DNA from: Prochlorococcus sp. MIT 1300
Lineage (GTDB): Bacteria > Cyanobacteriota > Cyanobacteriia > PCC-6307 > Cyanobiaceae
Reading direction: 5' to 3'
Assembly: GCF_034092375.1 (NCBI RefSeq)
Contig: NZ_CP139302.1
Coordinates: 1,054,001-1,118,000 of the forward strand
DNA: 64,000 bases
The position numbers and the translations under genes are program-made. The notes under the pieces were generated by a model, which was not told the origin of the DNA, did no database searches, and saw only the letters and a list, made by a program, of their open reading frames with translations. Positions 53,661-62,273 of the stretch are shown in pieces; the stretch's first letter is position 1, and every line of letters starts with the position of its first letter.

Positions 53661-55480
53661 ATACATACAAGGTATCTGACTTCATCGCACAAAGACTATT
53701 TGAATATGGAGTAAATTCAGTCTTTGGTGTACAAGGTGGTGCGGTTGTTCATTTATTTGATTCACTACATAAATTAAATCAAATTTCAATCTGCTACACC
53801 CATCATGAACAAGCTGCTGCTCTAGCAGCCGTAGCAAATGCAAAAATCACCTCTGGCTTAGGAGCTTGTTTTGTAACGACAGGCCCGGCAACTACAAATG
53901 CTATGACAGGGCTTCTGGCAGCTTGGCAGGACTCAACTCCCGTCATCTTTATCTCAGGGCAAACTAGATTGGCACAAACTAGTTATGGGCTTGGGGTTAG
54001 ACAGAGGGGTTCACAAGAGTGCAATGTTTTAGATGTAGTAAAGCCATGGTGTAAATTTACAAAATTAATTTCTAGTACTTCACAAATCGATGAAGCAATT
54101 GATGAAGCCGTTAAATATGCACTTCAAGGAAGGTGCGGTCCTGTTTGGATAGATATTCCATTAGATATTCAATGGGGTGAATGCACCGTTAGAAAGGTCT
54201 CACCAAAAAGTATTGATACCAAAGAAGAATACAAATTAAATAGTAATGCAATAACAAAACAAATAGCATCACACCTTAAAGCATCAAAAAGGCCTTTAAT
54301 TCTTTTTGGAAGAATTAACTATCAAGAGGAGTATCTTGAAACTTTTTTTGATTACTTGTCGATTAACAATATTCCATGCGTCTCGACTTGGGGAGCCCCT
54401 ACTATTAGTGGCAAAGAAGCATTTACAGCTGGTATTATTGGGGTCAGTGGTCAGCCTGCAGCAAATTTTGCTGTGAAGTATGCAGATTGCATCATCTCCC
54501 TTGGGCCCCATTTGTCTATTACTCAATCAGGGAACAACTTTTTCGCGTTCGACAAACACCAAAAAATCATATTTATAAATATAGATTCTAATGAATTAAG
54601 TCAACTTAACTTAAAGGATAAAAGCAACATTATCTCATGCAATGTTGATGCAAATTTAATAATTCAAAGTTTACCTAAGAAGGCCATTAAATATAGCTAC
54701 GCAGATGAAAATAAGAGTTGGATGAGATTGCTCACTAAAGTTACTAATTCACTATCTCCCCAAAAAGCGGCACTGCAGCTAGGAACTGCTAATTTCACTA
54801 ATCCACATCTTTTTATTTGCAAATTGTACTCTCGGCTCAGAAAATCAGATTTAGTAGTTATTGATGGAGGCGGTTGTGCTTTATATGCTGGCTTTCAATC
54901 AATTCCAGTAGATGCTACTTTTAGAGTTATTTGTAGTACATCCATAAGTGCTATGGGGACTGGCCTTCCAGAGCTCTGCGGGGCAAGTCTACAAAGGGGA
55001 ATAAACAAAGCAGGGAAGAATATCTGCATTATTGGTGACGGCAGTTTAATGTTTAATCTCCAAGAACTTCAAACAATTAAATCCAATATTTCTTCTGCAA
55101 TAATTATAGTAATCAACAACTCGGGTTATTTGGCTATTAGACATACTCAGGCAAACTTCTTAAATGAAAGATTTTATGGCACATCTGGAGGCAGTTTTGG
55201 TATTGACATCCCTTCTATAGAAAAAATAGCTAGTACTTTTGAGTATAAATATTTTTGTGTTTCAGATGATAGCCTTATAGATACAACAATAGAAAAATCT
55301 CTCAGCAATAGTAATTCACATATGATCATTGAAGTCATCTCATCTCCTAAACATGAGAATCTCTTCACAGCATCATTTGTGAAGAACAAGGATAACTCCT
55401 ACTCGCAACAAGGCCTGCATCTTATGCGGCCATTTGAAGACTTCTCATATAGGGACTTAGATACGGATTCTGTTTTATAA
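53657..55480 (+). CDS. Acetolactate synthase-like TPP enzyme
   Basis: A 607-residue thiamine-pyrophosphate enzyme. The catalytic Glu is in H-H-E-Q-A-A-A-L near residue 52, T-T-G-P-A-T-T-N follows, and the cofactor motif G-D-G-S-L-M-F-N-L ... I-N-N is near residue 458. Its location in a sugar cluster, away from branched-chain amino acid genes and without a regulatory subunit, suggests a special role: transfer of an activated two-carbon unit from a 2-oxo acid to a keto sugar, as in YerE of yersiniose synthesis. That is inference. Confidence 0.82.
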   Translation: MNTYKVSDFIAQRLFEYGVNSVFGVQGGAVVHLFDSLHKLNQISICYTHHEQAAALAAVANAKITSGLGACFVTTGPATTNAMTGLLAAWQDSTPVIFISGQTRLAQTSYGLGVRQRGSQECNVLDVVKPWCKFTKLISSTSQIDEAIDEAVKYALQGRCGPVWIDIPLDIQWGECTVRKVSPKSIDTKEEYKLNSNAITKQIASHLKASKRPLILFGRINYQEEYLETFFDYLSINNIPCVSTWGAPTISGKEAFTAGIIGVSGQPAANFAVKYADCIISLGPHLSITQSGNNFFAFDKHQKIIFINIDSNELSQLNLKDKSNIISCNVDANLIIQSLPKKAIKYSYADENKSWMRLLTKVTNSLSPQKAALQLGTANFTNPHLFICKLYSRLRKSDLVVIDGGGCALYAGFQSIPVDATFRVICSTSISAMGTGLPELCGASLQRGINKAGKNICIIGDGSLMFNLQELQTIKSNISSAIIIVINNSGYLAIRHTQANFLNERFYGTSGGSFGIDIPSIEKIASTFEYKYFCVSDDSLIDTTIEKSLSNSNSHMIIEVISSPKHENLFTASFVKNKDNSYSQQGLHLMRPFEDFSYRDLDTDSVL

Positions 55481-55487
55481 AAAGATA

Positions 55488-56654
55488 ATGGAGCTCTCAT
55501 CAATCACAAAGGATCTTTTGGGACAAAAGATGTTCCAAATTATGGAAGAAGCAAAAAATATAGAATTAGCGGGCTCTAATGTCTTGCACTTTGAAATTGG
55601 AGATCCTGATTTTGATTCTCCTGATATTGCAAAGCAAGCAATTAAAAAATATATAGACCAAGACATAACTCATTATGCACCTAGCTCTGGCCTATTAGAG
55701 CTCAAAGAAGCAAGTCGAAAGGTGACTTTTAAGTCAAGAGGCTTCGAGCCAGACCTTGACCAACTTTTAGTCACATCAGGTGCAAATATTCAAATTTATC
55801 TAGCTTGTGCATGCCTAATAAATCCAGGAGATGAAATTATCATTCCTGATCCAGGCTTTGTAAGTTATGTATCTATAATTAAATCACTAAGAGGTATACC
55901 TAAATTTGTACCTCTATCTGAATCAAATAATTTCACTTTAGATCCCAAAGACCTTAATCATCAGATTAATTCTAAAACAAAAGCCATAATCGTCAATTCA
56001 CCACATAACCCTACCGGCGCTGTAATTTCTAGAGAAGGGTTTATAGAAATCTTTGAAATCTGTAGGCAGCACAACCTTTACTTAATAAGTGATGAGGTCT
56101 ATGGTCGCATGATCTATAATGACTTCCCCAATTCATTCTTTTCACCATCGCAAATTGACAAATGTAAAGAAAGAACCTTAATGATTCATTCCTTCAGTAA
56201 AACCTTTTCCATGACAGGATGGAGGATTGGCGCAGTAACTGGACCAGAAAAAATTATCAAGAAAATGTCACTTTTATTTGAAACAATAAATTCTTGTGTC
56301 CCGCCTTTTATCCAACTAGCAGCCGCTGATTTGCTCAACAAAGACCCGCAAGCTTCCAAATCAATGGTAGAGGAATATCAAATACGTCGCAACTTATTTA
56401 TGAATGGTATAGAAAACCTTAGGTTACTTTCATGCATTAAGCCAATGGGGGCATTCTATGCATTTGTAAATATTAAAAAAACAGAGTTAAGTAGTGAAGA
56501 GTTTTGCAAATACTTATTGAATGAGTCAAGAATTGCAGCTTGTCCAGGAAACTTCTTTGGTATTACTGGCGAAGGCTTTGTACGCTTTTGCTTTGCAAAT
56601 TCACAAGAAAATATCAGTCTTGCATTGAAACGCATCAAAGATTTGGGCTTTTAG
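55488..56654 (+). CDS. Class I/II PLP-dependent aminotransferase
   Basis: A 388-residue fold-type I enzyme of the aspartate-aminotransferase group. F-E-I-G-D-P-D-F-D near residue 35, V-N-S-P-H-N-P-T-G-A near residue 168, the PLP lysine in S-F-S-K-T-F-S-M-T-G-W-R near residue 235 and a C-terminal V-R-F-C-F-A are intact. It differs from the DegT-type enzymes normally used for sugar amination, so it may act on an amino acid or a side chain rather than the sugar ring. It starts 7 bases after the TPP gene's stop. Confidence 0.85.
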   Translation: MELSSITKDLLGQKMFQIMEEAKNIELAGSNVLHFEIGDPDFDSPDIAKQAIKKYIDQDITHYAPSSGLLELKEASRKVTFKSRGFEPDLDQLLVTSGANIQIYLACACLINPGDEIIIPDPGFVSYVSIIKSLRGIPKFVPLSESNNFTLDPKDLNHQINSKTKAIIVNSPHNPTGAVISREGFIEIFEICRQHNLYLISDEVYGRMIYNDFPNSFFSPSQIDKCKERTLMIHSFSKTFSMTGWRIGAVTGPEKIIKKMSLLFETINSCVPPFIQLAAADLLNKDPQASKSMVEEYQIRRNLFMNGIENLRLLSCIKPMGAFYAFVNIKKTELSSEEFCKYLLNESRIAACPGNFFGITGEGFVRFCFANSQENISLALKRIKDLGF

Positions 56655-56718
56655 GGTTACTTATATAAAACCACATCGAAGCTAATTTATGTTAGATTAG
56701 ATATGTTAGGTAATAGGC

Positions 56719-57864
56719 ATGGTTGATCTTAGCCTTGAGTTAAAGCATCTGCTAATTTCCGCAAAACAAAGTGACTTTCAAGTAGCAAAGATTACCTATC
56801 AAGCTCTTGGGCATTCCATTTTTGACCCTATCATTTACGATTACTTTTATCAAAAAGGTGTTATCAAGCAAAAAGCGCTATTTATATGTGATTTCACAAA
56901 AGCTGCTAACAGCATAGTACTAAACAAATTCGGCAAAGATTCACAAATATTTTTACATAATAGTGTTGCATCTTTTGGGATAGAGAGTCTTGGTTATTTA
57001 CCACAATCTATACATGATACAAGTGCTCTTTATAACAACTATTCTATTCCACATAATCCACCAATATGGGCAGCAATCGACAATTATATAAATCAAGATT
57101 CCGATATCATGTCATCATTTTCTCCATCAAATAATATTCATGATATGTATAAGAATTTCTTAAAGGATTATGGGCTTGATGATTGTAATTATATTTGTAT
57201 TCATTGCAGGCAAGCTGGTTACAAGAGTGAGCAACTTTCCGGCAATCAATCTTTTAGAAATGCAGATATTTCCTGCCTGAAAGAAAGTGTTGAAGTGCTA
57301 GAAAAATATGGCATTAAAGCTGTTCAAATGGGCTCTCCAGGTACTGAGCCATTAATTCACCAAAATGTAGTTAATTATTCTTCTAGTCGTTATGCATCAT
57401 CGACAATGGATTTATTAGTAGCTAATGGGTCCCTCGCATGGTTAGGCGACTCATCTGGAGCCAGTGCATATGCAACTTTATTCAGAAAGCCTCGAATATT
57501 ATTTAATATGCCATTAACTGGTTGCATTGGATATTCCTCGCAAGATCTACATTTATTCATGAAGCCCCATCTAATAGAGAGTTCAACAAAATTAGAAATT
57601 AGGAATGCATTTGCAATCGGTGTTGATCGTTACTCATGCTCAGAAAAACTGGCGAGCATGGGCTTTTACTATCAAATCAATACTGGTAATGAAATATCGA
57701 ATGCAGTCTCAGAGTATTTGCCACATATAATCTCAAAACAACATAAGGAATATATAACTAATTGCAGATCCAGTCATTTATTTAATGCTTTTTATAGTCA
57801 ACTTCGACCTGATTCATATATTCGAGGTGCTCATGGAGCAATTGCCATGAATCTAATTGCTTAA
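56719..57864 (+). CDS. TIGR04372-like glycosyltransferase
   Basis: A 381-residue protein. I-H-C-R-Q-A-G-Y near residue 158, R-N-A-D-I-S near 178, G-I-K-A-V-Q-M-G near 198 and W-L-G-D-S-S-G-A-S near 236 fit the TIGR04372 family pattern (H-x-R-D-x-x-Y, R-N-x-D-I, V-x-R-M-G, G-x-x-S-G), which is found in polysaccharide clusters. It is the probable transferase of the sugar made by the preceding enzymes. A 64-base gap separates it from the aminotransferase. Confidence 0.72.
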   Translation: MVDLSLELKHLLISAKQSDFQVAKITYQALGHSIFDPIIYDYFYQKGVIKQKALFICDFTKAANSIVLNKFGKDSQIFLHNSVASFGIESLGYLPQSIHDTSALYNNYSIPHNPPIWAAIDNYINQDSDIMSSFSPSNNIHDMYKNFLKDYGLDDCNYICIHCRQAGYKSEQLSGNQSFRNADISCLKESVEVLEKYGIKAVQMGSPGTEPLIHQNVVNYSSSRYASSTMDLLVANGSLAWLGDSSGASAYATLFRKPRILFNMPLTGCIGYSSQDLHLFMKPHLIESSTKLEIRNAFAIGVDRYSCSEKLASMGFYYQINTGNEISNAVSEYLPHIISKQHKEYITNCRSSHLFNAFYSQLRPDSYIRGAHGAIAMNLIA

Positions 57865-57976
57865 CTCAAGGGGAAATTTCTAAGATACTTATCAAATACT
57901 TATAAGGAGATCGTGCCTGCCATGTCATTCAAGGGAATTCAGAAAACTCCTTTCGACCTTAAGGATTAGAAGAAAG

Positions 57977-58210
57977 GTGACAGATACCATTGACCCTTTA
58001 TCATATATATCAACCACATGGCTAGTGGGCCAGGCTATAAAACTCTCTTTTTGCAAGGAATTGCCTCTTTCAGTAAAGACACCTGCAAAACGAAAAGTTT
58101 TCTCAATTTTTAAAAGATATAGAACTTGCAATGGTTCTAGACTTGAGTGGTGCATTGACAATGAAACTTCTCAGCGGAGTGACAAAATGCCATCCCTCCA
58201 AAGCAATTAG
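57977..58210 (+). CDS. Doubtful ORF at the right edge of the island
   Basis: A GTG-initiated 77-residue frame (T-D-T-I-D-P-L-S-Y-I-S-T-T-W-L-V-G-Q and a basic K-T-P-A-K-R-K part). The frame is open upstream to 57884 with no better start. It matches nothing I know and may be a remnant or noise. The remainder of the 57865-58246 gap shows no tRNA, no copy of the tmRNA end and no transposon scar. Confidence 0.25.
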   Translation: MTDTIDPLSYISTTWLVGQAIKLSFCKELPLSVKTPAKRKVFSIFKRYRTCNGSRLEWCIDNETSQRSDKMPSLQSN

Positions 58211-58246
58211 CACTTTGAACATCAGCTTCTCTGCTCAACTCTATAG

Positions 58247-58834
58247 ATGAAAACCAACAAGCCTATTTTTTGGGGCAAACTTCGATGGATTACTGTTATC
58301 GCAGCCATTCTTTATGGGACATGCCTTTATGCAAGTCCATACGTTGCAATATTAAAATGTAAAAGATCGATAGAGAGAAAAGATTCAGGCAACTTAGATA
58401 AGTGCATTGATTATAAACTCCTTAGGGCTAATCTAAAAGCAAGGTTTAAAAAATTTATAATAAAAGGATTAGGAGATAATACAACTGAAAGTCCATATAT
58501 CACCTTAGGCATGTTGATAATCGTGAACCCTCTTGCTGATGGCATGGTCAATGCAATAATAAGACCTTCTAATCTTCAAGCCTTACTCAACTATGGCAAA
58601 TTAAATCTTAGAAATAAAGAAATTAGTGCTACTGAGCATCCCCAGAACTTTGTTCTTGGTAATGATCTAAGAAAGATTGAGCCTAGACTTTTCTATAATT
58701 CTTATCGACAATTCACTTTAAGCATCCATCCGTCTCAACTCAATGAGCCAATCGAATTCTTATGGAGGAGAACAAACCTTGTGACATGGAAGCTTCATGA
58801 CATCCATATACCACACCGTCTTTACTTGAAATGA
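58247..58834 (+). CDS. DUF2939-like membrane-anchored protein
   Basis: A 195-residue protein with an N-terminal helix (residues 12-30) followed by S-P-Y-V-A-I-L-K-C-K-R-S-I-E-R-K-D-S and C-I-D-Y-K-L-L-R-A-N-L-K, the start of the DUF2939 pattern (a Y-x-A-L-x-x-L-x-x-A-I block with D-F-x-x-L-R). The exported remainder has a mixed fold. Function unknown. The base composition is intermediate, so it may be the first gene after the island or its last. Confidence 0.7.
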   Translation: MKTNKPIFWGKLRWITVIAAILYGTCLYASPYVAILKCKRSIERKDSGNLDKCIDYKLLRANLKARFKKFIIKGLGDNTTESPYITLGMLIIVNPLADGMVNAIIRPSNLQALLNYGKLNLRNKEISATEHPQNFVLGNDLRKIEPRLFYNSYRQFTLSIHPSQLNEPIEFLWRRTNLVTWKLHDIHIPHRLYLK

Positions 58835-58937
58835 AAAGGAAAACTTCTTGTTGATACCCTAACCCTGCGAACAAAGAGATGGCATTCCTACCTCCTCTTG
58901 AGCCAGGATAAGGATGTAATAAGGAGTTGCAGGTCTT

Positions 58938-59105
58938 ATGACCCGCCACGCTTACACAATCAGTTATCTAGACAGCACTAGGAAAAGGTGCGAGTTTTGC
59001 ACCTATGCAAACGACTCATTTGAGGCACGCTTAATTGCTATGGAAACAATTCAATATGTCCACGAGCATCCTAATTCTATTAATTACATCCTTAGGGCTC
59101 ACTAA
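58938..59105 (+). CDS. 55-residue CxxC protein
   Basis: Hand translation gives MTRHAYTISYLDSTRKRC, then E-F-C-T-Y-A-N-D-S-F-E-A-R-L-I-A-M-E-T-I and H-E-H-P-N-S-I-N-Y-I-L-R-A-H. The R-K-R-C-E-F-C-T-Y motif (C-x2-C) and several His residues suggest metal binding. The even composition and conserved-looking helix make it a probable real gene of the picocyanobacterial small-protein set. It precedes pstS by 60 bases. Confidence 0.6.
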   Translation: MTRHAYTISYLDSTRKRCEFCTYANDSFEARLIAMETIQYVHEHPNSINYILRAH

Positions 59106-59165
59106 GACTAGGCCTTCCTTCAATTCTCTGAGATTTATTCAAGCGCAAACCCTCTGCCTGAATCT

Positions 59166-60152
59166 ATGATCTTGTACAACAAAACGCTCCTTTGCTCTGC
59201 TTTACTACTCCTGAGTGCCAGCACATACGCTTGCGGTTCCTCAAGCACTACTCCACTAAGAGGAGCAGGAGCATCATTTCCCGCAAAGATTTATGCAAGA
59301 TGGTTCTCAGATCTCGCAAAAGCAGGCGGACCTAAAGTCAATTATCAATCCATTGGCTCAGGTTCAGGCAGGAAAGCGTTTATTGACGAAACTGTGGACT
59401 TCGGAGCATCCGATGATCCAATGAACGCGAAAGATATCGCGAAGGTCCAACGTGGCTTAGTTCAAATCCCAATAATCGGAGGGACTATTGCATTTGGGTA
59501 TAACTATGACTGTGACCTGAAGCTCACTCAAAAACAAGCAGTTCGTATTGCAATAGGAAAAATCAAAAACTGGAAGGAACTTGGTTGCGCAGAAGGAAAA
59601 CTCACCTGGGCACACCGCTCTGACGGTTCCGGCACCACAAAGGCTTTCACAAACTCAATGAAAGATTTCTCAAACGAGTGGACTCTGGGCTCTGGTAAAT
59701 CAGTCAATTGGGCTGGTTCTAATGCCGTGGGAGCCAAAGGCAACGCAGGTGTCGCCGGAGTAATTAGGAATAATCCTGGCACCATTGGCTATCTCAACCA
59801 GTCCTATATCAAAGGCAAGATAAAAGCCGCATCTCTCGAAAATCTCTCTGGTGAGTTCCTCAAGCCAACTGTGGACTCAGGAGCCAAAGCACTCAATGGA
59901 ATCAATCTAGACAGTAATCTCGCCGGAAATAACCCCAACCCCACCGCTCGAGGTGCTTACCCTATTACAACCTTGACCTGGATCCTGGCCTACAAAACTG
60001 ATAATGGCAGTAAACAGCAAGCAATCCAAAAAGCATTGAGATATTTATTAAGCGATGCGGCCCAAAACAAAGCTGCCAAGCTTGGATTCATTCCTCTCCA
60101 AGGAAATATTTTACTAAAGTCAAGAAATGCTATTGATCGCATTGGTGAGTAA
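59166..60152 (+). CDS. pstS: Phosphate ABC transporter substrate-binding protein
   Basis: A 328-residue periplasmic protein with a signal peptide ending near A22-C23. P-L-R-G-A-G-A-S-F-P near residue 30, Y-Q-S-I-G-S-G-S-G-R near residue 60, F-G-A-S-D-D-P-M near residue 79 and the H-R-S-D-G-S-G-T-T phosphate loop near residue 155 are intact. PstS delivers phosphate to PstCAB. No pstC/A/B genes are in the window; in Prochlorococcus, PstS is often present as separate copies. I could not confirm a Pho box upstream. Confidence 0.92.
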   Translation: MILYNKTLLCSALLLLSASTYACGSSSTTPLRGAGASFPAKIYARWFSDLAKAGGPKVNYQSIGSGSGRKAFIDETVDFGASDDPMNAKDIAKVQRGLVQIPIIGGTIAFGYNYDCDLKLTQKQAVRIAIGKIKNWKELGCAEGKLTWAHRSDGSGTTKAFTNSMKDFSNEWTLGSGKSVNWAGSNAVGAKGNAGVAGVIRNNPGTIGYLNQSYIKGKIKAASLENLSGEFLKPTVDSGAKALNGINLDSNLAGNNPNPTARGAYPITTLTWILAYKTDNGSKQQAIQKALRYLLSDAAQNKAAKLGFIPLQGNILLKSRNAIDRIGE

Positions 60153-60708
60153 TCCATAACTCATCATCAGGTGGATTACCTAAGAAAATAGACATAATAT
60201 TATCCGGTTATTTTTGCAGCTCTACCAATTCAATTAATCGAACTATCTGAATAAACGAACCTACATTAAGTCCACTTATGTATTAAAAATAGACAAAAGT
60301 GTAAGCATAACGCTTTGTTTGAAATGTTGATCTAATTTGATTAGGAATGCACAGAAACACCAAATTATTGCAAGCAACTTCTCAAAAGATTATAAGATCC
60401 TTGTGACCTTGAAGTTGTTTAATCGTCCCTTCAGACAAATAATGCATCTCTCACTTCGTCAATGAGATGAACCTATAGCAATCAAGGCTACCCTTCAACT
60501 GAAGAATATTTAAATAAACTATTTAATAGTTGATGATCGCAGCAGACGATCGATATGGGAGAAATAAAGCATATAAACTATGCAGCATCTAGTCTAACTA
60601 ATGACCAACTTTTCATGAGATTCCGAAAAATATCTAAGGATTGTTAGCATGCCTGAGTAGATTTAAATCCAAGAATGACTTATCAGTTGCCAAAAAATAA
60701 CTTTGCAA
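60153..60708. other. Sparsely coding gap after pstS
   Basis: About 555 bases with stops in all frames and no convincing gene, tRNA or strong hairpin. The bases ATAAACTATGCAGCATCT near 60574-60591 recur at 7844-7861, at the 3' end of another gene. The gap could hide an untranslated RNA, but sequence alone does not support one. Confidence 0.5.
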
Positions 60709-60843
60709 TTAGCCAAGAATCGTCACTTCAGGCTTGCTAGAAAAAGTGTCAGAAGGCTTTGCATTCAATTTTTCCTGAACCACCTTGTCAGATGGCCGCT
60801 TAAAGCCTCTGATAAACCTAGAAAATGCCCTTAATATTGCCAT
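60709..60843 (-). CDS. Possible 44-residue basic protein
   Basis: Hand translation gives MAILRAFSRFIRGFKRPS, then D-K-V-V-Q-E-K-L-N-A-K-P-S-D and a polar end P-E-V-T-I-L-G. The first 16 residues form a basic amphipathic helix, typical of membrane-surface micro-proteins. The start lacks a clear ribosome binding site. Not recognised. Confidence 0.38.
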   Translation of the reverse strand: MAILRAFSRFIRGFKRPSDKVVQEKLNAKPSDTFSSKPEVTILG

Positions 60844-60968
60844 GGGATTTAGAGAATTTTACTAATCATGCAGAGGTTAGGCACAATGTCAATTCTTTGA
60901 TCAACCATTCTCTAAGATTTTTTAGATTTACTCATCAAATCGTGGAGAGGGTCTTAAACCATCTCGCT

Positions 60969-62225
60969 TTAGGTTGTGTAATCGGCATTAATTCTGATGT
61001 ATTGATCAGACAGATCACAACCCCATGAAATACCTAGACCTTGCCCGCTACCAACTACTAGTTTAATAGTCACGCAATCATCAATAAGATATCTACCCCT
61101 CATTCGATTCCTCATATAAGTAACAACTTCCTTTTGATCGAATGGCAATGAATTTCCGCTTTCTAGTAACTTACAGTCGCCAATCCAAAGGTCTAGATCT
61201 TCTAATTGAAAAGCAACCCCTGAGCGACCCGCTGCAGCCACTATCCTTCCCCAATTAGGGTCACAACCATGTATTGCAGTTTTAACCAAAGATGACCCAC
61301 AAATAGCTCGTGCAATACATCGAGCTTCCTGGTCGGTTGAAGCTCCATCGACTTTAATTTCTAAAAGGCAATTGGCCCCTTCCCCATCCCGAGCAATAGC
61401 TTTTGCCAAGAATTGCGCGACTTGCACTAATCCAGATTCCAAAGCACCCCAATAATTTCTATCTAGAGGCGGTCCAGCAGCAAAAGCTATGACTGCATCA
61501 TTTGTACTTGTATCACCATCAACAGTGATTGCATTAAAAGAACAATCAATGGCACGCGTCACCATTGATGACCAATCTGCAGAAGGAATTCCTGCATCAC
61601 AGGTTATATAACCCAGCATGGTTGCCATATCAGGGTGAATCATTCCTGAACCTTTAGCCATACCTCCGATTCTGACCACTCTTCCTCCTAACTCCGCTTC
61701 AACAGCAATTTGCTTATCCACTAAATCAGTTGTGAGTATTGCCTGAGCCGCTTGATTGCCTCCCATGTCATCCAGACCTTTAACAAGAAGGGGTAAAGCC
61801 AGCAACAACTTTTGAACAGGAATAGGCACTCCAATAACCCCCGTAGAGCACATCAGAACCTGATCAATCTCTAACCCGAGCAGACCAGCTAAAACTTCCG
61901 TAACTTTCAAAGTATCAACTAGACCTCTATTACCTGTACAAGCATTTGCTTGCCCAGAATTGATCAAAACTGCTCTTACATTTCCACCGGTAAGTTGCAA
62001 ACGTTGAATCGCCAAATCAATGCAAGCTGCTCTAGTCACAGACTTTGTAAAAACACCGGTACAAACCGCCTTGCCAGGGGCTAATAAAAGTGCCAAGTCT
62101 GCCTTCCCCGAGGCTTTCAATCCAGCAGTAATTCCTGCCGCCTTAAAGCCTCTAGGAGAAGTGAGACCACCACTAACCAAAGACCATAAAGATCTATTGA
62201 GATGGGTCACAGCTTTCACAGACAC
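60969..62225 (-). CDS. argJ: Glutamate N-acetyltransferase / amino-acid N-acetyltransferase
   Basis: A 418-residue bifunctional arginine-biosynthesis enzyme that acetylates glutamate and recycles acetyl from N-acetylornithine. It is self-cleaved: H-P-D-M-A-T-M-L-G near residue 198 supplies the nucleophilic Thr (about T202). A-V-L-I-N-S-G-Q-A-N-A-C-T-G near residue 86 and the C-terminal S-W-G-C-D-L-S-D-Q-Y-I-R-I-N-A-D-Y-T-T are intact, so it is complete. The start is GTG. It is divergent from coaE with about 50 bases between starts. Confidence 0.96.
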   Translation of the reverse strand: MSVKAVTHLNRSLWSLVSGGLTSPRGFKAAGITAGLKASGKADLALLLAPGKAVCTGVFTKSVTRAACIDLAIQRLQLTGGNVRAVLINSGQANACTGNRGLVDTLKVTEVLAGLLGLEIDQVLMCSTGVIGVPIPVQKLLLALPLLVKGLDDMGGNQAAQAILTTDLVDKQIAVEAELGGRVVRIGGMAKGSGMIHPDMATMLGYITCDAGIPSADWSSMVTRAIDCSFNAITVDGDTSTNDAVIAFAAGPPLDRNYWGALESGLVQVAQFLAKAIARDGEGANCLLEIKVDGASTDQEARCIARAICGSSLVKTAIHGCDPNWGRIVAAAGRSGVAFQLEDLDLWIGDCKLLESGNSLPFDQKEVVTYMRNRMRGRYLIDDCVTIKLVVGSGQGLGISWGCDLSDQYIRINADYTT

Positions 62226-62273
62226 ACACTGACCTCATACTGAGCCATGATCAGCAAGCTAGAAACCCCGATC

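Noticed and set aside
53657-55480. Housekeeping acetolactate synthase (ilvB)
   Set aside because: Located in a sugar cluster, with island base composition and no ilvN; a specialised homologue is more likely.
55488-56654. Phosphonate pathway (with the TPP enzyme as phosphonopyruvate decarboxylase)
   Set aside because: No PepM-like phosphoenolpyruvate mutase is present and the TPP enzyme is full-length ALS type.
57865-58246. Right attachment site of the island
   Set aside because: I looked for a copy of the tmRNA T-arm/acceptor or terminator sequence and found none; no integrase either.
59106-59165. Pho box before pstS
   Set aside because: A CTTAG-like element (CCTTAGGGCTCACTAAG) is present but no proper tandem CTTAACCT-type repeats at the expected spacing.
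60825-61028. Plus-strand 67-residue frame
   Set aside because: Overlaps the argJ end antisense and starts in a non-coding gap; composition is not protein-like.
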